Positions 35,186-43,523 of a stretch of 64,000 nucleotides of DNA are shown here, one piece after another (position 1 is the stretch's first letter; every line of letters begins with the position of its first letter). Source of the stretch: an uncultured Pelagibacteraceae bacterium (lineage in GTDB: Bacteria; Pseudomonadota; Alphaproteobacteria; Pelagibacterales; Pelagibacteraceae); NCBI GenBank assembly GCA_902522325.1, contig CABYVA010000003.1, positions 1-64,000 on the forward strand, given 5' to 3'. Both the position numbers and the translations under genes were made by a program. The notes beneath the pieces are model-generated. The model saw only the letters and a program-made list of their open reading frames with translations, made no database searches and was not told the origin of the DNA.

Positions 35186-35210
35186 AAAGGCGCTTAAATA
35201 AAGCGCCTTT
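35186..35210 (-). terminator. Rho-independent terminator of recA
   Basis: A perfect 10-bp inverted repeat (35186-35195 with 35201-35210, core AAAGGCGCTT) with a 5-base loop lies about 20 bp downstream of the recA stop. On the minus strand it is followed by a short T-run. It separates recA from alaS. Confidence 0.85.
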
Positions 35211-35230
35211 TGACAACTAAAAGTTCTCTG

Positions 35231-36352
35231 CTAATTTTTTTTGCTTGGTACTTCTTCCTTTTGATCTTTTTTTACTTTTTCTTCATCAATAGGATTTCCC
35301 TCTATTTTCTTTGAAATCATTCCGGCTTTTTCTCTTATAGCCATCTCAATTTCTGCTGCTGCTTTTGGATTTTGTTCAAGATAAAGTTTTGCATTTTCTT
35401 TACCTTGTCCAATTTTTTCTCCTTTGTAAGCATACCAGGCACCTGCTTTTTCCACTATCTCTGCCTTGGCACCTAAATCAATTAGCTCACCTGTTTTGCT
35501 AATTCCTTTTCCATACATTAAATCAAATTCAACTACTTTAAATGGAGGTGACACTTTATTTTTTACAACTTTCACTCTTGTTGCATTTCCTATAATTGCA
35601 TCTTTTTCTTTTATTGCTCCTATTCTTCTAATATCCATTCTTACTGAAGAATAGAATTTTAGAGCATTTCCTCCTGATGTTGTTTCAGGACTTCCAAACA
35701 TAACACCAATTTTCATTCTGATCTGGTTAATAAAAATAACCATTGTATTTGTTCGTGAAATTGAGCTTGTCAGCTTTCTTAAAGCTTGACTCATCAACCT
35801 TGATTGTAAGCCAACATGATGATCTCCCATCTCACCTTCTATTTCAGCTCTTGGGGTTAAAGCTGCAACAGAGTCCACAACTAAGACCGAAATTGACCCT
35901 GATTTAATTAACGTATCAGTTATTTCTAAAGCCTGTTCTCCTGTATCAGGTTGAGATATTAATAATTCTTCAGTATCTACACCTAACTTTTTTGCGTAAA
36001 CTGGGTCTAAAGCATGTTCCGCATCTACAAATCCACAGATACCTCCAGCTTTCTGGGCTTCAGCAACAACTTGTAATGCAAGTGTCGTTTTACCAGATGA
36101 CTCTGGACCATAAATTTCAATAATTCTTCCTTTTGGTAATCCGCCTATTCCTAAGGCTAAATCCAAACTTAAAGATCCTGTAGAAATGGACTCAATATCC
36201 ATCGTTGTTTGTTGGCCAAGCTTCATTACAGAGCCTTTTCCAAAGTTATCTGTGATCTGGCTAATTGCTGCGTCTAAAGCTTTATTCTTCTCTTTGTTTT
36301 CTGAATCTTTGTCTTTAGTAGGTTTAACTACTTTTAAATTATTCTTAGTCAT
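35231..36352 (-). CDS. recA: Recombinase RecA
   Basis: The 373-residue ATPase promotes homologous strand exchange and triggers SOS self-cleavage of LexA/UmuD-type proteins. It has GSVMKLG, Walker [22 protein letters not shown], Walker [12 protein letters not shown], and loop regions MSQALRKL and [28 protein letters not shown]. The C-terminal tail is charged and ends [17 protein letters not shown]-containing site precedes the start. A near-consensus SOS box lies 52 bp upstream. Confidence 0.97.
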   Translation of the reverse strand: MTKNNLKVVKPTKDKDSENKEKNKALDAAISQITDNFGKGSVMKLGQQTTMDIESISTGSLSLDLALGIGGLPKGRIIEIYGPESSGKTTLALQVVAEAQKAGGICGFVDAEHALDPVYAKKLGVDTEELLISQPDTGEQALEITDTLIKSGSISVLVVDSVAALTPRAEIEGEMGDHHVGLQSRLMSQALRKLTSSISRTNTMVIFINQIRMKIGVMFGSPETTSGGNALKFYSSVRMDIRRIGAIKEKDAIIGNATRVKVVKNKVSPPFKVVEFDLMYGKGISKTGELIDLGAKAEIVEKAGAWYAYKGEKIGQGKENAKLYLEQNPKAAAEIEMAIREKAGMISKKIEGNPIDEEKVKKDQKEEVPSKKN

Positions 36353-36403
36353 TTTTTTCCTTATTTTTTGTGTTTTTTAGTACTCGAATCATGCCTTTAT
36401 TAT

Positions 36404-36418
36404 GTACCACTTTTGTTC
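36404..36418 (-). promoter_or_regulatory. Putative SOS (LexA-type) box upstream of recA
   Basis: Read in the recA direction the site is GAAC-AAAAGTG-GTAC, one mismatch from the alphaproteobacterial GAAC-N7-GAAC box. Its first eight bases (GAACAAAA) equal those of the perfect box at umuD. It lies between a plausible -35 (TTGCTA, 36428-36423) and -10 (CATAAT, 36404-36399), ideal for repression. Confidence 0.65.
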
Positions 36419-36457
36419 TCATTAGCAAGATAATTATTAAAATATCGAAAAAAAACC

Positions 36458-37765
36458 TTATTTTACCAAGTTAATTTTAAGATATTCAGCGTTCAATAAT
36501 CCAAGATATTGCAATAATTTAAATTGTGACAGCAAATAATTTCTCTCAGAATTAGCAAGGCTTATTTTTGAGTCTAGAAGGAATGTGTTAGATTGAATAA
36601 CATCTAGGGTAGATCTTCCAAGTCCACTTTCATATTCTGCTGTTATTCCTTCGTTAGCAATTTCTGCTGCTTGAACTTGAGATGTAACTGAAGCTAATAA
36701 ACTTTTTGAAGATTCTAAATTTGACCATGCGCTAGCAACATCTGTATCATTTGTTTTAAGCGCATTATCAAAAAGTAGTTTTTGTCTATTTTTTAAATTT
36801 TTGCTTCTATTTAATGATGCTGTATTTTTTCCTCCTTTAAATATAGGCCAAGATAAAGTTGCTTTTATTGTTTCTTTATCTCTTTCATCATAAGTGGAGC
36901 TTAAGTCATCTGTTTTTGAAGACTCTAATGATAATGTGGCTGAAGGAGATAAATCTGACCTTGCAATTATAACATCTTTTTCTGATTGTTCGTATTCTAG
37001 TTTTGCAATAATTAATTCAGGATTATTGTTTTTTGAGATTTGAATAGCTTCATTTAGAGTGCCTGGAATTTTAAAATTAATATTAAAATTTTTGCTTAGA
37101 CTGTTCATATCTTTTATTGGACCAATTACTTTTTCATAAACCAACTTTGCAGTTATTTCCTGATTTGTTGCTTCTATAAATTTTGCGTTAGCACCTGCCA
37201 GCGAAGATTCGGATTGGGCTACATCTGCTACTTTAATTTTACCTTTTTCCAATCTAGCTTGATCCGTTTCAACTTGTCTTTCTAGCAAATTTAAATTTTG
37301 TTTATTAATATCAAGTTTTTCTTTTGCTAGTATTAAACCTGTGTATGCTTCAATTGCTTTATACAATATTTCTTGTTCAGTTTTTAAAAGTTCTGCTTTA
37401 GCTAAAATCAAACCAATTTTATTTTTTTGTAAATCAGCAACACCTCCAAGTCCTTGAAAAAGTTTTTGTTCAATAGTAATTGAAGTTGTTTTTGGATTAA
37501 CATCAGTAATTGTAGAATTATTTCCAGATCGATCAGTAAGTTTTTCTGTATCCTCTTCACTTTTAGATCCAGATAAAGTGACCGATGGCAAAAATTCACT
37601 TCGTGATATTTTTAAATCTTCTTCTGAAACTTTTATATTTTCTCTTTCTGCATTTAATTCTGGGTTATTTTTATATGCTTGATTAAGTGCTTCAGATAAA
37701 GTTTCCGCTAATAAATTTTCAAAATAAAATATTGAAAAAAATAAAATAAGTATAGATTTTTTCAT
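36458..37765 (-). CDS. tolC: TolC-family outer membrane efflux protein
   Basis: The 435-residue protein begins with a signal peptide (KKSILILFFSIFYFENLLA) and contains two outer-membrane efflux repeats with long helical stretches: ETLSEALNQAYKNNPELNAERENI in the first half and GTLNEAIQISKNNNPELIIAKLEYEQ in the second. LFQGLGG and WPIFKGGKNTA are the usual strand motifs. It should form the trimeric outer-membrane duct for type I secretion or RND efflux. No inner-membrane partner is nearby. The gap to the GFA gene is eight bases. Confidence 0.92.
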   Translation of the reverse strand: MKKSILILFFSIFYFENLLAETLSEALNQAYKNNPELNAERENIKVSEEDLKISRSEFLPSVTLSGSKSEEDTEKLTDRSGNNSTITDVNPKTTSITIEQKLFQGLGGVADLQKNKIGLILAKAELLKTEQEILYKAIEAYTGLILAKEKLDINKQNLNLLERQVETDQARLEKGKIKVADVAQSESSLAGANAKFIEATNQEITAKLVYEKVIGPIKDMNSLSKNFNINFKIPGTLNEAIQISKNNNPELIIAKLEYEQSEKDVIIARSDLSPSATLSLESSKTDDLSSTYDERDKETIKATLSWPIFKGGKNTASLNRSKNLKNRQKLLFDNALKTNDTDVASAWSNLESSKSLLASVTSQVQAAEIANEGITAEYESGLGRSTLDVIQSNTFLLDSKISLANSERNYLLSQFKLLQYLGLLNAEYLKINLVK

Positions 37766-37773
37766 TTGATAAA

Positions 37774-38139
37774 TTATTTTTTCTTGTCCAAGGGATGATT
37801 GACTCCATCAAACATTGTAACATTTTTTAAATCAAATGGATTAACACCTTCTAAACATCCTACATTTATTCCGTAGGTATCGGGATCTGATCTACGAGAA
37901 TGATGTGTGTAAATTCCGCAATTTGAGCAAAAATAATGTTTAGCAACTTTAGTGTGATATTGATAAGATTTTAAAAGATCATTTCCTTTTATTATTTTTA
38001 AATCATCTTTGCCAATCATAGACATTGTTGCACTTTTTCTTTTACATATTGAACAATTGCATCGCATTAATTTTCCCAAATCATCGGGCAATTTAACTCC
38101 AATTTCTATACCACCACATTGACAAGTTAATTTTTTCAT
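37774..38139 (-). CDS. GFA-family zinc protein (Gfa/CENP-V fold)
   Basis: The protein has the GFA fold's zinc-binding cysteines: CQCGG near the start, RCNCSICKRKSA, and CSNCGIYTHH. These are known from S-(hydroxymethyl)glutathione synthase-like proteins, although many members have no proven formaldehyde activity. I chose the ATG at 38139 (121 residues), since family members begin right before the first CxCG. An earlier ATG adds ten residues without support. It shares the upstream region with the divergent umuDC promoter. Confidence 0.85.
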   Translation of the reverse strand: MKKLTCQCGGIEIGVKLPDDLGKLMRCNCSICKRKSATMSMIGKDDLKIIKGNDLLKSYQYHTKVAKHYFCSNCGIYTHHSRRSDPDTYGINVGCLEGVNPFDLKNVTMFDGVNHPLDKKK

Positions 38140-38231
38140 TTTTTTTTGTAATATTAAATTTCTTAACACAGATTTTAGCCCTCTGGTAACAGTTATCCAC
38201 AGTGCATTTTAACTGGTTTTAAATGTTCTCG

Positions 38232-38253
38232 TTTTGATTCACTTTTGATTCAC
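38232..38253 (+). repeat. 11-bp tandem direct repeat upstream of umuD
   Basis: The unit TTTTGATTCAC occurs twice back to back (38232-38242 and 38243-38253), 26 bp upstream of the umuD -35 box. It could bind a regulator or be a chance duplication. A solitary GTTC at 38225 precedes it. Confidence 0.6.
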
Positions 38254-38278
38254 TTGCAGACTCAAAATACAACCTTTG

Positions 38279-38307
38279 TTGACTATATCTTAAATATGTA
38301 GTAGAAC
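38279..38307 (+). promoter_or_regulatory. umuDC promoter
   Basis: TTGACT (38279-38284), a 17-bp spacer and TAGAAC (38302-38307) form a sigma-70-type promoter. The -10 box overlaps the SOS box. Transcription would start about 5 bases before the umuD ATG. Confidence 0.65.
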
Positions 38308-38318
38308 AAAACAAGAAC
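38304..38318 (+). promoter_or_regulatory. Perfect SOS box abutting umuD start codon
   Basis: GAAC-AAAACAA-GAAC matches the alphaproteobacterial LexA-box pattern GAAC-N7-GAAC exactly. It covers the -10 box and transcription start and ends at the base before the ATG at 38319, so bound repressor would block both polymerase and start-site clearance. Confidence 0.85.
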
Positions 38319-38714
38319 ATGAAAATATTAGTACCATATTACTTACACAAGGCGGGTGCTGGGTTCCCATCCCCTGCAACAGATTATATCGAGGAGGACA
38401 TAGATCTTAACATTCACCTGATAAAAAACGTTCCAGCGACTTTCATTATTAGGGTCCAAGGAAAATCAATGACAAGTATTGGAATTAATGATGGTGATTT
38501 GTTAGTTGTCGATAAAAGTTTAAATCCTAAAAATTTTTCAACAGTAATTGCAAATGTTCATGATGAACTGGTTGTTAAAAGCTTTGTTAAAGAAGGTGAA
38601 AAAAAGTTTTTAACTTCTGGGTCCAAAAAGTTTGAGGATAGAATTTTAATTAATGAAGAAGAAGATATTTTTATTTGGGGAGTTGTAACCTATGTCATTC
38701 ACTCAGTGTACTAA
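38319..38714 (+). CDS. umuD: UmuD-like S24 peptidase, polymerase V subunit
   Basis: The 131-residue protein is a self-cleaving LexA-family peptidase. The cleavage region [12 protein letters not shown] places the scissile bond between Ala14 and Gly15. The catalytic Ser50 lies in GKSMTS and Lys87 in VVKSF. The distances 35 (cleavage to Ser) and 37 (Ser to Lys) equal those of E. coli UmuD. RecA filaments would trigger cleavage to UmuD', which activates UmuC. There is no DNA-binding domain, so this is not LexA. It overlaps umuC by 23 bp. Confidence 0.95.
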   Translation: MKILVPYYLHKAGAGFPSPATDYIEEDIDLNIHLIKNVPATFIIRVQGKSMTSIGINDGDLLVVDKSLNPKNFSTVIANVHDELVVKSFVKEGEKKFLTSGSKKFEDRILINEEEDIFIWGVVTYVIHSVY

Positions 38715-39972
38715 AAAAATAGCATTAATAGATTGTAATTCTTTTTATGTATCTTGTGAAAGATTATTCAATCCTAAAATTAGAAAAAAACCTGTTGTAG
38801 TTCTATCAAATAATGATGGTTGTATTATTTCAAGATCTAACGAAGCAAAAGCCCTGGGTATTAAAATGGGTGAACCTTATTTTAAAGAAAAAAATATAAT
38901 TGTTAAAAATGATGTTCAAGTTTTTTCATCAAATTACTCTTTGTATGGCGACATATCTAGAAGAGTAATGAGAACTCTTAGACGTTTTAATTCAGATATA
39001 GAAATTTATTCAATTGACGAAGCATTTTTGGACTTGTCGAATTTCCCAGATGAAGAAGTAGAAAATGTTGGAAAAGAAATTAGAAATATAGTTTTAAAGT
39101 GGACAGGTATACCAACAAGTATTGGCATTGCAAAAACTAAAACACTAAGCAAAGTCGCAAATCATATTGCTAAAAAAAAACAATCTGGTGTTGTTAGCTT
39201 AATAGGAATTAAGGATATTGATCCAATATTAGAAAAAGTAGATATTAACGATGTGTGGGGAATTGGTAAACAACTAACAAAATTTTACCATCAAAACGGA
39301 ATTTATAACGCTAAACAACTAAAAAATAAATCGAACACATGGATTAAAAAAAGTTCTAACGTTTTAAGTTCAAGGACCGCAATGGAACTTAGAGGTGTTT
39401 CATGTATTAATTTAGAAACAACATCTTCAAAAAGAAAAAGTTGTGTGGTCTCACGTTCTTTTGGAAAAAGAATAGAAAATTTCCAAGAATTAAAAGAAGC
39501 AGTTGCAAACTATTCTTTAAATGCTTCTGAAAAAATTAGGTCAGAATCTTTAATTGCAAAATCAATAACTATTTTCGTTAGAACTAGTCCTTTTCAAAGT
39601 CGATATGGTTTTTATTCAAATTCAAAAACAATTGATTTTCCTATAGCTACTAATAACAGTATTGAAATTGTAAAAGCTGCAGTATCTGGCTTAGAAAGTA
39701 TTTTTAAAAATGGTTATAGATATCAAAAAGCTGGTGTAATGCTATCTCATTTATCAAATTCAAATAATGGAAAAAATTTATTTTCTTCTAAAAAAGATGA
39801 AAAAATAAATAACTTAATGAAATCTATTGATAATACCAATTATAGATACGGAAGATCAACTTTAAGTCTTGCTAGTGCGGGAATTCAAAAAAAATGGAAT
39901 ATGAGAAAAGAATATTCTTCTAAAATAGATACTGCAGACTTTTATTCTTTACCAACAATCAAATCTAATTAG
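38692..39972 (+). CDS. umuC: UmuC, catalytic subunit of translesion DNA polymerase V
   Basis: The 426-residue Y-family polymerase copies damaged DNA with low fidelity. Catalytic motifs are [16 protein letters not shown] (first metal Asp) and [11 protein letters not shown] (Asp-Glu pair). The thumb/helix-hairpin region has DVWGIGKQL, and a DUF4113-like C-terminal part contains [13 protein letters not shown] and [14 protein letters not shown]. It is translationally coupled to umuD by a 23-bp overlap and is under the same SOS box. A UV-induced role fits the photolyases in this window. Confidence 0.96.
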   Translation: MSFTQCTKKIALIDCNSFYVSCERLFNPKIRKKPVVVLSNNDGCIISRSNEAKALGIKMGEPYFKEKNIIVKNDVQVFSSNYSLYGDISRRVMRTLRRFNSDIEIYSIDEAFLDLSNFPDEEVENVGKEIRNIVLKWTGIPTSIGIAKTKTLSKVANHIAKKKQSGVVSLIGIKDIDPILEKVDINDVWGIGKQLTKFYHQNGIYNAKQLKNKSNTWIKKSSNVLSSRTAMELRGVSCINLETTSSKRKSCVVSRSFGKRIENFQELKEAVANYSLNASEKIRSESLIAKSITIFVRTSPFQSRYGFYSNSKTIDFPIATNNSIEIVKAAVSGLESIFKNGYRYQKAGVMLSHLSNSNNGKNLFSSKKDEKINNLMKSIDNTNYRYGRSTLSLASAGIQKKWNMRKEYSSKIDTADFYSLPTIKSN

Positions 39973-39984
39973 AATCTAAATTTA

Positions 39985-40857
39985 TTATTTAAGTTTATCA
40001 ATACTTGATATGCTTAATAGTGAATTGCTTAATTCATCTAAACTTTCTCGTTTTGAAACTGTAAAAACAGAGGCTATTAATACAAAAATTAGCATAACGG
40101 GTATAAGCATAATAAGTGTAATATTTTGGTGAATTAAAAACATATAGACTGCTAAAAATAATATAGATCTAATTAAAACATTCATTTTAAAAACGCTAAT
40201 AATAGAAAGTGAATGAATAATTAAATTTTTAAAAGTCATCTTAGAAGGGCCAAAATATCTATTCCCCCTTTCTGACGGCACTCCTAACTTACGTTTGGCA
40301 ACTTTTGCAAGTGCCCCTGAAAAACTACTCCAAGTAGCTTTTTCATTAATCATTTTTTCAACGGTTAATTTGGGTAAACAACTATAATTTCCATATTTGA
40401 TAATTTCTCCTGTAAAAGTGTAAGTAATTATTTTATGTACTAAATAACAAAATTTAAAAAAAAATCCTTCTGATCTTTTAATTCTTTCTCCAACAATTGG
40501 TTTATCAGGATGATAGTTTAAATTATCTATAAGTTGCTTAATTTCTTCGGGTCTGTCCTCCCCGTCTCCATCCATTAGGATAACATAATCAAATTCCTCT
40601 TTTTCAAAAATATATTTTAAGCCAGCAGCATTACATCTCGCATGTCCTTGATTTTCCTTCATATTAATAATTTGTATAGATTTTAGATTGTCTAAATTTA
40701 ATAATTTTTCTGATCTATTTTCTGTAGAAGCATCATTTACAATGATGACAGAAAATTCATGTGACAAAGTTGAAATTTCAGAATTAATATTTTCTAAAAG
40801 TTTAAAAACTGATTCCCAGTCGTTATAAACAGGAATTAATATTTTAATTTTTTTCAT
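39985..40857 (-). CDS. Family 2 glycosyltransferase with C-terminal membrane helices
   Basis: The 290-residue protein starts with the GT2 fold (IKILIPVYNDWESVFKLLENI, FSVIIVNDAST) and has the metal motif VILMDGDGEDRPEEI. Two hydrophobic helices near 225-270 anchor it, as in DPM1/ArnC-like enzymes that load sugars onto polyprenyl phosphate. This fits the GT39-type transferase two genes upstream, which uses such lipid-linked sugars. It overlaps the lipoprotein gene by one base. Confidence 0.88.
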   Translation of the reverse strand: MKKIKILIPVYNDWESVFKLLENINSEISTLSHEFSVIIVNDASTENRSEKLLNLDNLKSIQIINMKENQGHARCNAAGLKYIFEKEEFDYVILMDGDGEDRPEEIKQLIDNLNYHPDKPIVGERIKRSEGFFFKFCYLVHKIITYTFTGEIIKYGNYSCLPKLTVEKMINEKATWSSFSGALAKVAKRKLGVPSERGNRYFGPSKMTFKNLIIHSLSIISVFKMNVLIRSILFLAVYMFLIHQNITLIMLIPVMLIFVLIASVFTVSKRESLDELSNSLLSISSIDKLK

Positions 40858-41339
40858 TAATTGATCACTTTGTCTTTGGCTTTTTTATATTCCTCTTCAG
40901 TCAAATCCCCAGCGTCATACAATTCCTTCAAAGTTTTAAGTTGTTCTGCAATATTTTCTTGAGAAACTGATGTGGTAGTTGCTGGCTTGTCTTTTATATT
41001 TGCCTCAAGTTTTTCAGCACCTTTACATTTTTTCTTTTTCATTATTTTGATTAAATGATGTTTTCTATCATTGGCTGCTAGTATGGCCTCATCAGCGTTA
41101 TGTAACGATTGAGCCCATGCTGGCCAAAATAAAATTACTCTTGCATAATTTCCCCCTGAGTCTTTTGAAAATACAGCCTCCTCTTTTATCTTTTGAACTT
41201 CTGCTATTTCTGTTTTTAGTTCTTCACAATTTAATTTATCATCATTAGGCTGAACAATTTCTACAACTGTAGGTTTGGCGCACGAATTAAGTATTAAAAT
41301 AACTACACTTAATATAAAAATATTTAATAATTTTTTCAT
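40857..41339 (-). CDS. SHOCT-domain lipoprotein
   Basis: The 160-residue protein has a lipoprotein signal peptide with lipobox LNSC (Cys near residue 20). The charged middle region contains FWPAWAQSLHNADEAILAANDRK. A C-terminal SHOCT-like helix pair, LKTLKELYDAGDLTEEEYKKAK, follows a Thr/Ser linker. It lies between two glycosyltransferase genes with 1-bp and 4-bp overlaps, suggesting a shared envelope role. Specific function is unknown. Confidence 0.78.
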   Translation of the reverse strand: MKKLLNIFILSVVILILNSCAKPTVVEIVQPNDDKLNCEELKTEIAEVQKIKEEAVFSKDSGGNYARVILFWPAWAQSLHNADEAILAANDRKHHLIKIMKKKKCKGAEKLEANIKDKPATTTSVSQENIAEQLKTLKELYDAGDLTEEEYKKAKDKVIN

Positions 41340-42643
41340 TTATTCCCAAAACAAATATTATCTACACAAATGAATTTATTATAACTATTTAATTTTTCAC
41401 TATTAATTTTTCCTTCCCATGTAGGTCTGGATTTTAAATGGTAAGAAAGATTACCAGCTTCCCACTCATTTCCTAATACTACGTTAATAGGTTCGTCAAA
41501 ATCTTGGCTCCACTGTTTCTGGACCTTTTCAGCTATCTGCTTTCCTAGATAATCAGTTCTTTTATCGGTTTCAGTAATTGATACATATGCGTATGCAAAT
41601 GGTGAAAAAATAAAAAGAATTATAAATATAGTAAAAAAGTTTTTTAATTTTTTTAAATTCATTTGAGATTGAAAAATATAAACCACAAAAACACCAAAAA
41701 ATAAATAGAAAGGTGTCATCCACATTGTTCTAATTTTAACACCCATGATCATTGAAGTTAAAAATACTAAAGCTAAAGGAATAATATTTATTGAAAATAA
41801 AAATAATAATTTACTATCTTTTAAGTTAAATTTAGGTTTAAATTTTCTAATCACAAATAAAAACATCAAAAAGAAAGGTATTAGTATTATTATTTGTTTT
41901 GCTAAAAAAATAATTGGATGAATTATATGATCTATAAAATTTTGATCACCCGTTCCTGTTCTATCAAGACCATAGATGATCGTTATAAAATCATTTTTAG
42001 TAAGCCAAATTAAATGAGGTAATAAAATTATAAAAAAAGTAACGAGAGACGATAAACATTTAAAATCAATTTTCTTTTTATAAATCATATAAAGTAAAAA
42101 AATATCCATAGCTAAACCTAAATAGACAAATAAATATTTTGATAAAAAACTAAATCCAGAAAATAGACCAACTAATAACCAGTCATTAATTTTATTATCT
42201 TTAAATCCTTTCCATAAATATAAAACCGTAAGTGACCAAAAAAGCATCAAACATACATTTACATTGAATTCAGGAGAGGTAAAATTATAAAAGAAAATAC
42301 CCTCTAATAATAAAACTGATACTAAACAAAAAATTTTATTATCAAAAAAATATTCTGCAAATTTAAAAATAATAAAAAAAGAAGCAATTACACAAGCTTG
42401 GCTTAATAAATAATAAGCCCAATCGTTTGAGCCAAATATTTGATAAAAAATCTCTACTAAGAATGCACTCATTGGAGGATGCTTGCTAAAACCCCAATCT
42501 AAATTGCTTCCCCATGCTAAAGCTTCGATGGTATCTAATGGTAAATTATTATTTGTGAATGTTGGAATCGCTGTCCAAATAATTAAGTGCAATAATAGAA
42601 AAATATAAAATAATTTTAATGTATTTTTTTTATTTATGGCCAT
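41336..42643 (-). CDS. GT39/ArnT-like membrane glycosyltransferase
   Basis: The protein has about eleven hydrophobic helices. The first periplasmic loop carries TFTNNNLPLDTIEALAWGSNLDWGFSKHPPMSAFLVE; its Asp-Glu and KHPP motifs are typical of PMT/ArnT-family enzymes that transfer sugars from polyprenyl phosphate. A soluble C-terminal part follows. I chose the ATG at 42643 (435 residues); the longer frame needs a TTG. The neighbouring GT2 enzyme could supply the lipid-linked sugar. The acceptor (lipid A, glycan or protein) is unknown. Confidence 0.87.
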   Translation of the reverse strand: MAINKKNTLKLFYIFLLLHLIIWTAIPTFTNNNLPLDTIEALAWGSNLDWGFSKHPPMSAFLVEIFYQIFGSNDWAYYLLSQACVIASFFIIFKFAEYFFDNKIFCLVSVLLLEGIFFYNFTSPEFNVNVCLMLFWSLTVLYLWKGFKDNKINDWLLVGLFSGFSFLSKYLFVYLGLAMDIFLLYMIYKKKIDFKCLSSLVTFFIILLPHLIWLTKNDFITIIYGLDRTGTGDQNFIDHIIHPIIFLAKQIIILIPFFLMFLFVIRKFKPKFNLKDSKLLFLFSINIIPLALVFLTSMIMGVKIRTMWMTPFYLFFGVFVVYIFQSQMNLKKLKNFFTIFIILFIFSPFAYAYVSITETDKRTDYLGKQIAEKVQKQWSQDFDEPINVVLGNEWEAGNLSYHLKSRPTWEGKINSEKLNSYNKFICVDNICFGNK

Positions 42644-42672
42644 TTTACTTAATTTATACAATTAATGGTTTC

Positions 42673-42700
42673 TTGACAGCTATTTATTCATGAATATATT
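42673..42700 (+). promoter_or_regulatory. dksA promoter
   Basis: A consensus TTGACA (42673-42678), a 16-bp spacer and TATATT (42695-42700) lie upstream of dksA. This is the best sigma-70 promoter I see in the window. The predicted leader is about 16 bases. Confidence 0.75.
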
Positions 42701-42722
42701 CAGCCACGTTTAAAACTTGACT

Positions 42723-43139
42723 ATGGTTAAAATCTCAAAAACCTACACACCTAAAGAAACCGAAAAGTATATGTGTGAAAAGCATAAAGCATTTTTTAAA
42801 AAAAAGCTTACAGAATGGAAATCTGATATCATCAAATCTAATAATGAAGCTCTGTATAATGGTTCTATGGACGATAATAGTGTATCAGCTGATATCGTAG
42901 ATCAAGCTAGCTCTTACACAGATAAAAATGTAGAAATGAAAGCTATTAATAGACAGATAAAACTTATTTCAAAAATTGATCAGGCCTTAAAAAAAATACA
43001 AGATGGTACATATGGTTTTTGTGAAGAAACGGGTGAACCAATTGGTATCAAACGATTAATGGCTAGACCAGTTGCTGCTCTTTCAATTGCTGCACAAGAA
43101 AAACACGAAAAAGAAGAAAAAGTGTACGCTGATAGTTAA
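42723..43139 (+). CDS. dksA: DksA-family RNA polymerase-binding transcription factor
   Basis: DksA binds the RNA polymerase secondary channel and works with ppGpp to tune rRNA and amino-acid promoters. The protein has the helical coiled-coil region, with DIVDQAS at the tip side, and the zinc-finger region GFCEETGEPIGIKRLMARPV. Only Cys100 of the four zinc cysteines remains; the other positions are Thr103, Ser121 and Ala124, as in many alphaproteobacterial DksA proteins. I chose the ATG at 42723 (138 residues); a TTG two codons earlier is less likely. It has its own strong promoter. Confidence 0.93.
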   Translation: MVKISKTYTPKETEKYMCEKHKAFFKKKLTEWKSDIIKSNNEALYNGSMDDNSVSADIVDQASSYTDKNVEMKAINRQIKLISKIDQALKKIQDGTYGFCEETGEPIGIKRLMARPVAALSIAAQEKHEKEEKVYADS

Positions 43140-43148
43140 TAATTAATT

Positions 43149-43523
43149 TTATTTTTTTTCTTTAAAAATTAAACAAACGCCGTTGTTACAATACCTTTTG
43201 CCCGTTGGTTCTGGTCCATCGTCAAAAATATGTCCATGATGACCACCACAATTTTTACAATGATATTCTGTTCTTGCATAACCTAACAAATAATCCGTTT
43301 TTGTCTCAAATGCATTTGGAAGCGATTTAAAAAAAGATGGCCAGCCTGATCCGCTTTCATATTTGGTATTTGAGTCGAATAATTTTACATCACATCCTAT
43401 ACAATGGTAACTTCCTTCTCTTTTTTCATTATTTAAATTACTTGAACCAGGAGGCTCAGTGCCTTCTTCTAACAATACTAATTTTTGTTCAGCTGTTAAT
43501 TTCAATTTATCAATTTTAGGCAT
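43149..43523 (-). CDS. msrB: Peptide-methionine (R)-S-oxide reductase MsrB
   Basis: The 124-residue enzyme reduces methionine-R-sulfoxide in proteins. It has the two zinc-binding CxxC pairs (Cys41/Cys44, Cys89/Cys92), SGSGWPSFF, CGGHHGHIFDDGP and the active-site Cys112 in RYCNNGVCLIF. The usual RYCxNSxSLxF motif is altered to NGVCL, placing a second Cys five residues after the nucleophile. It overlaps the DMT transporter gene by 8 bp, so it is expressed with an exporter and a DadA-like dehydrogenase. Confidence 0.94.
   Translation of the reverse strand: MPKIDKLKLTAEQKLVLLEEGTEPPGSSNLNNEKREGSYHCIGCDVKLFDSNTKYESGSGWPSFFKSLPNAFETKTDYLLGYARTEYHCKNCGGHHGHIFDDGPEPTGKRYCNNGVCLIFKEKK

Noticed and set aside
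36402-36409. TATGTACC in the recA promoter as a further copy of the ACTATGTACC repeat family
   Set aside because: Only eight bases match, the site is explained by the SOS box, and it is 27 kb from the att region.
38225-38240. Second SOS box from GTTC at 38225
   Set aside because: The partner half-site seven bases on reads GATT, two mismatches from GTTC, and the position is far upstream of the promoter.
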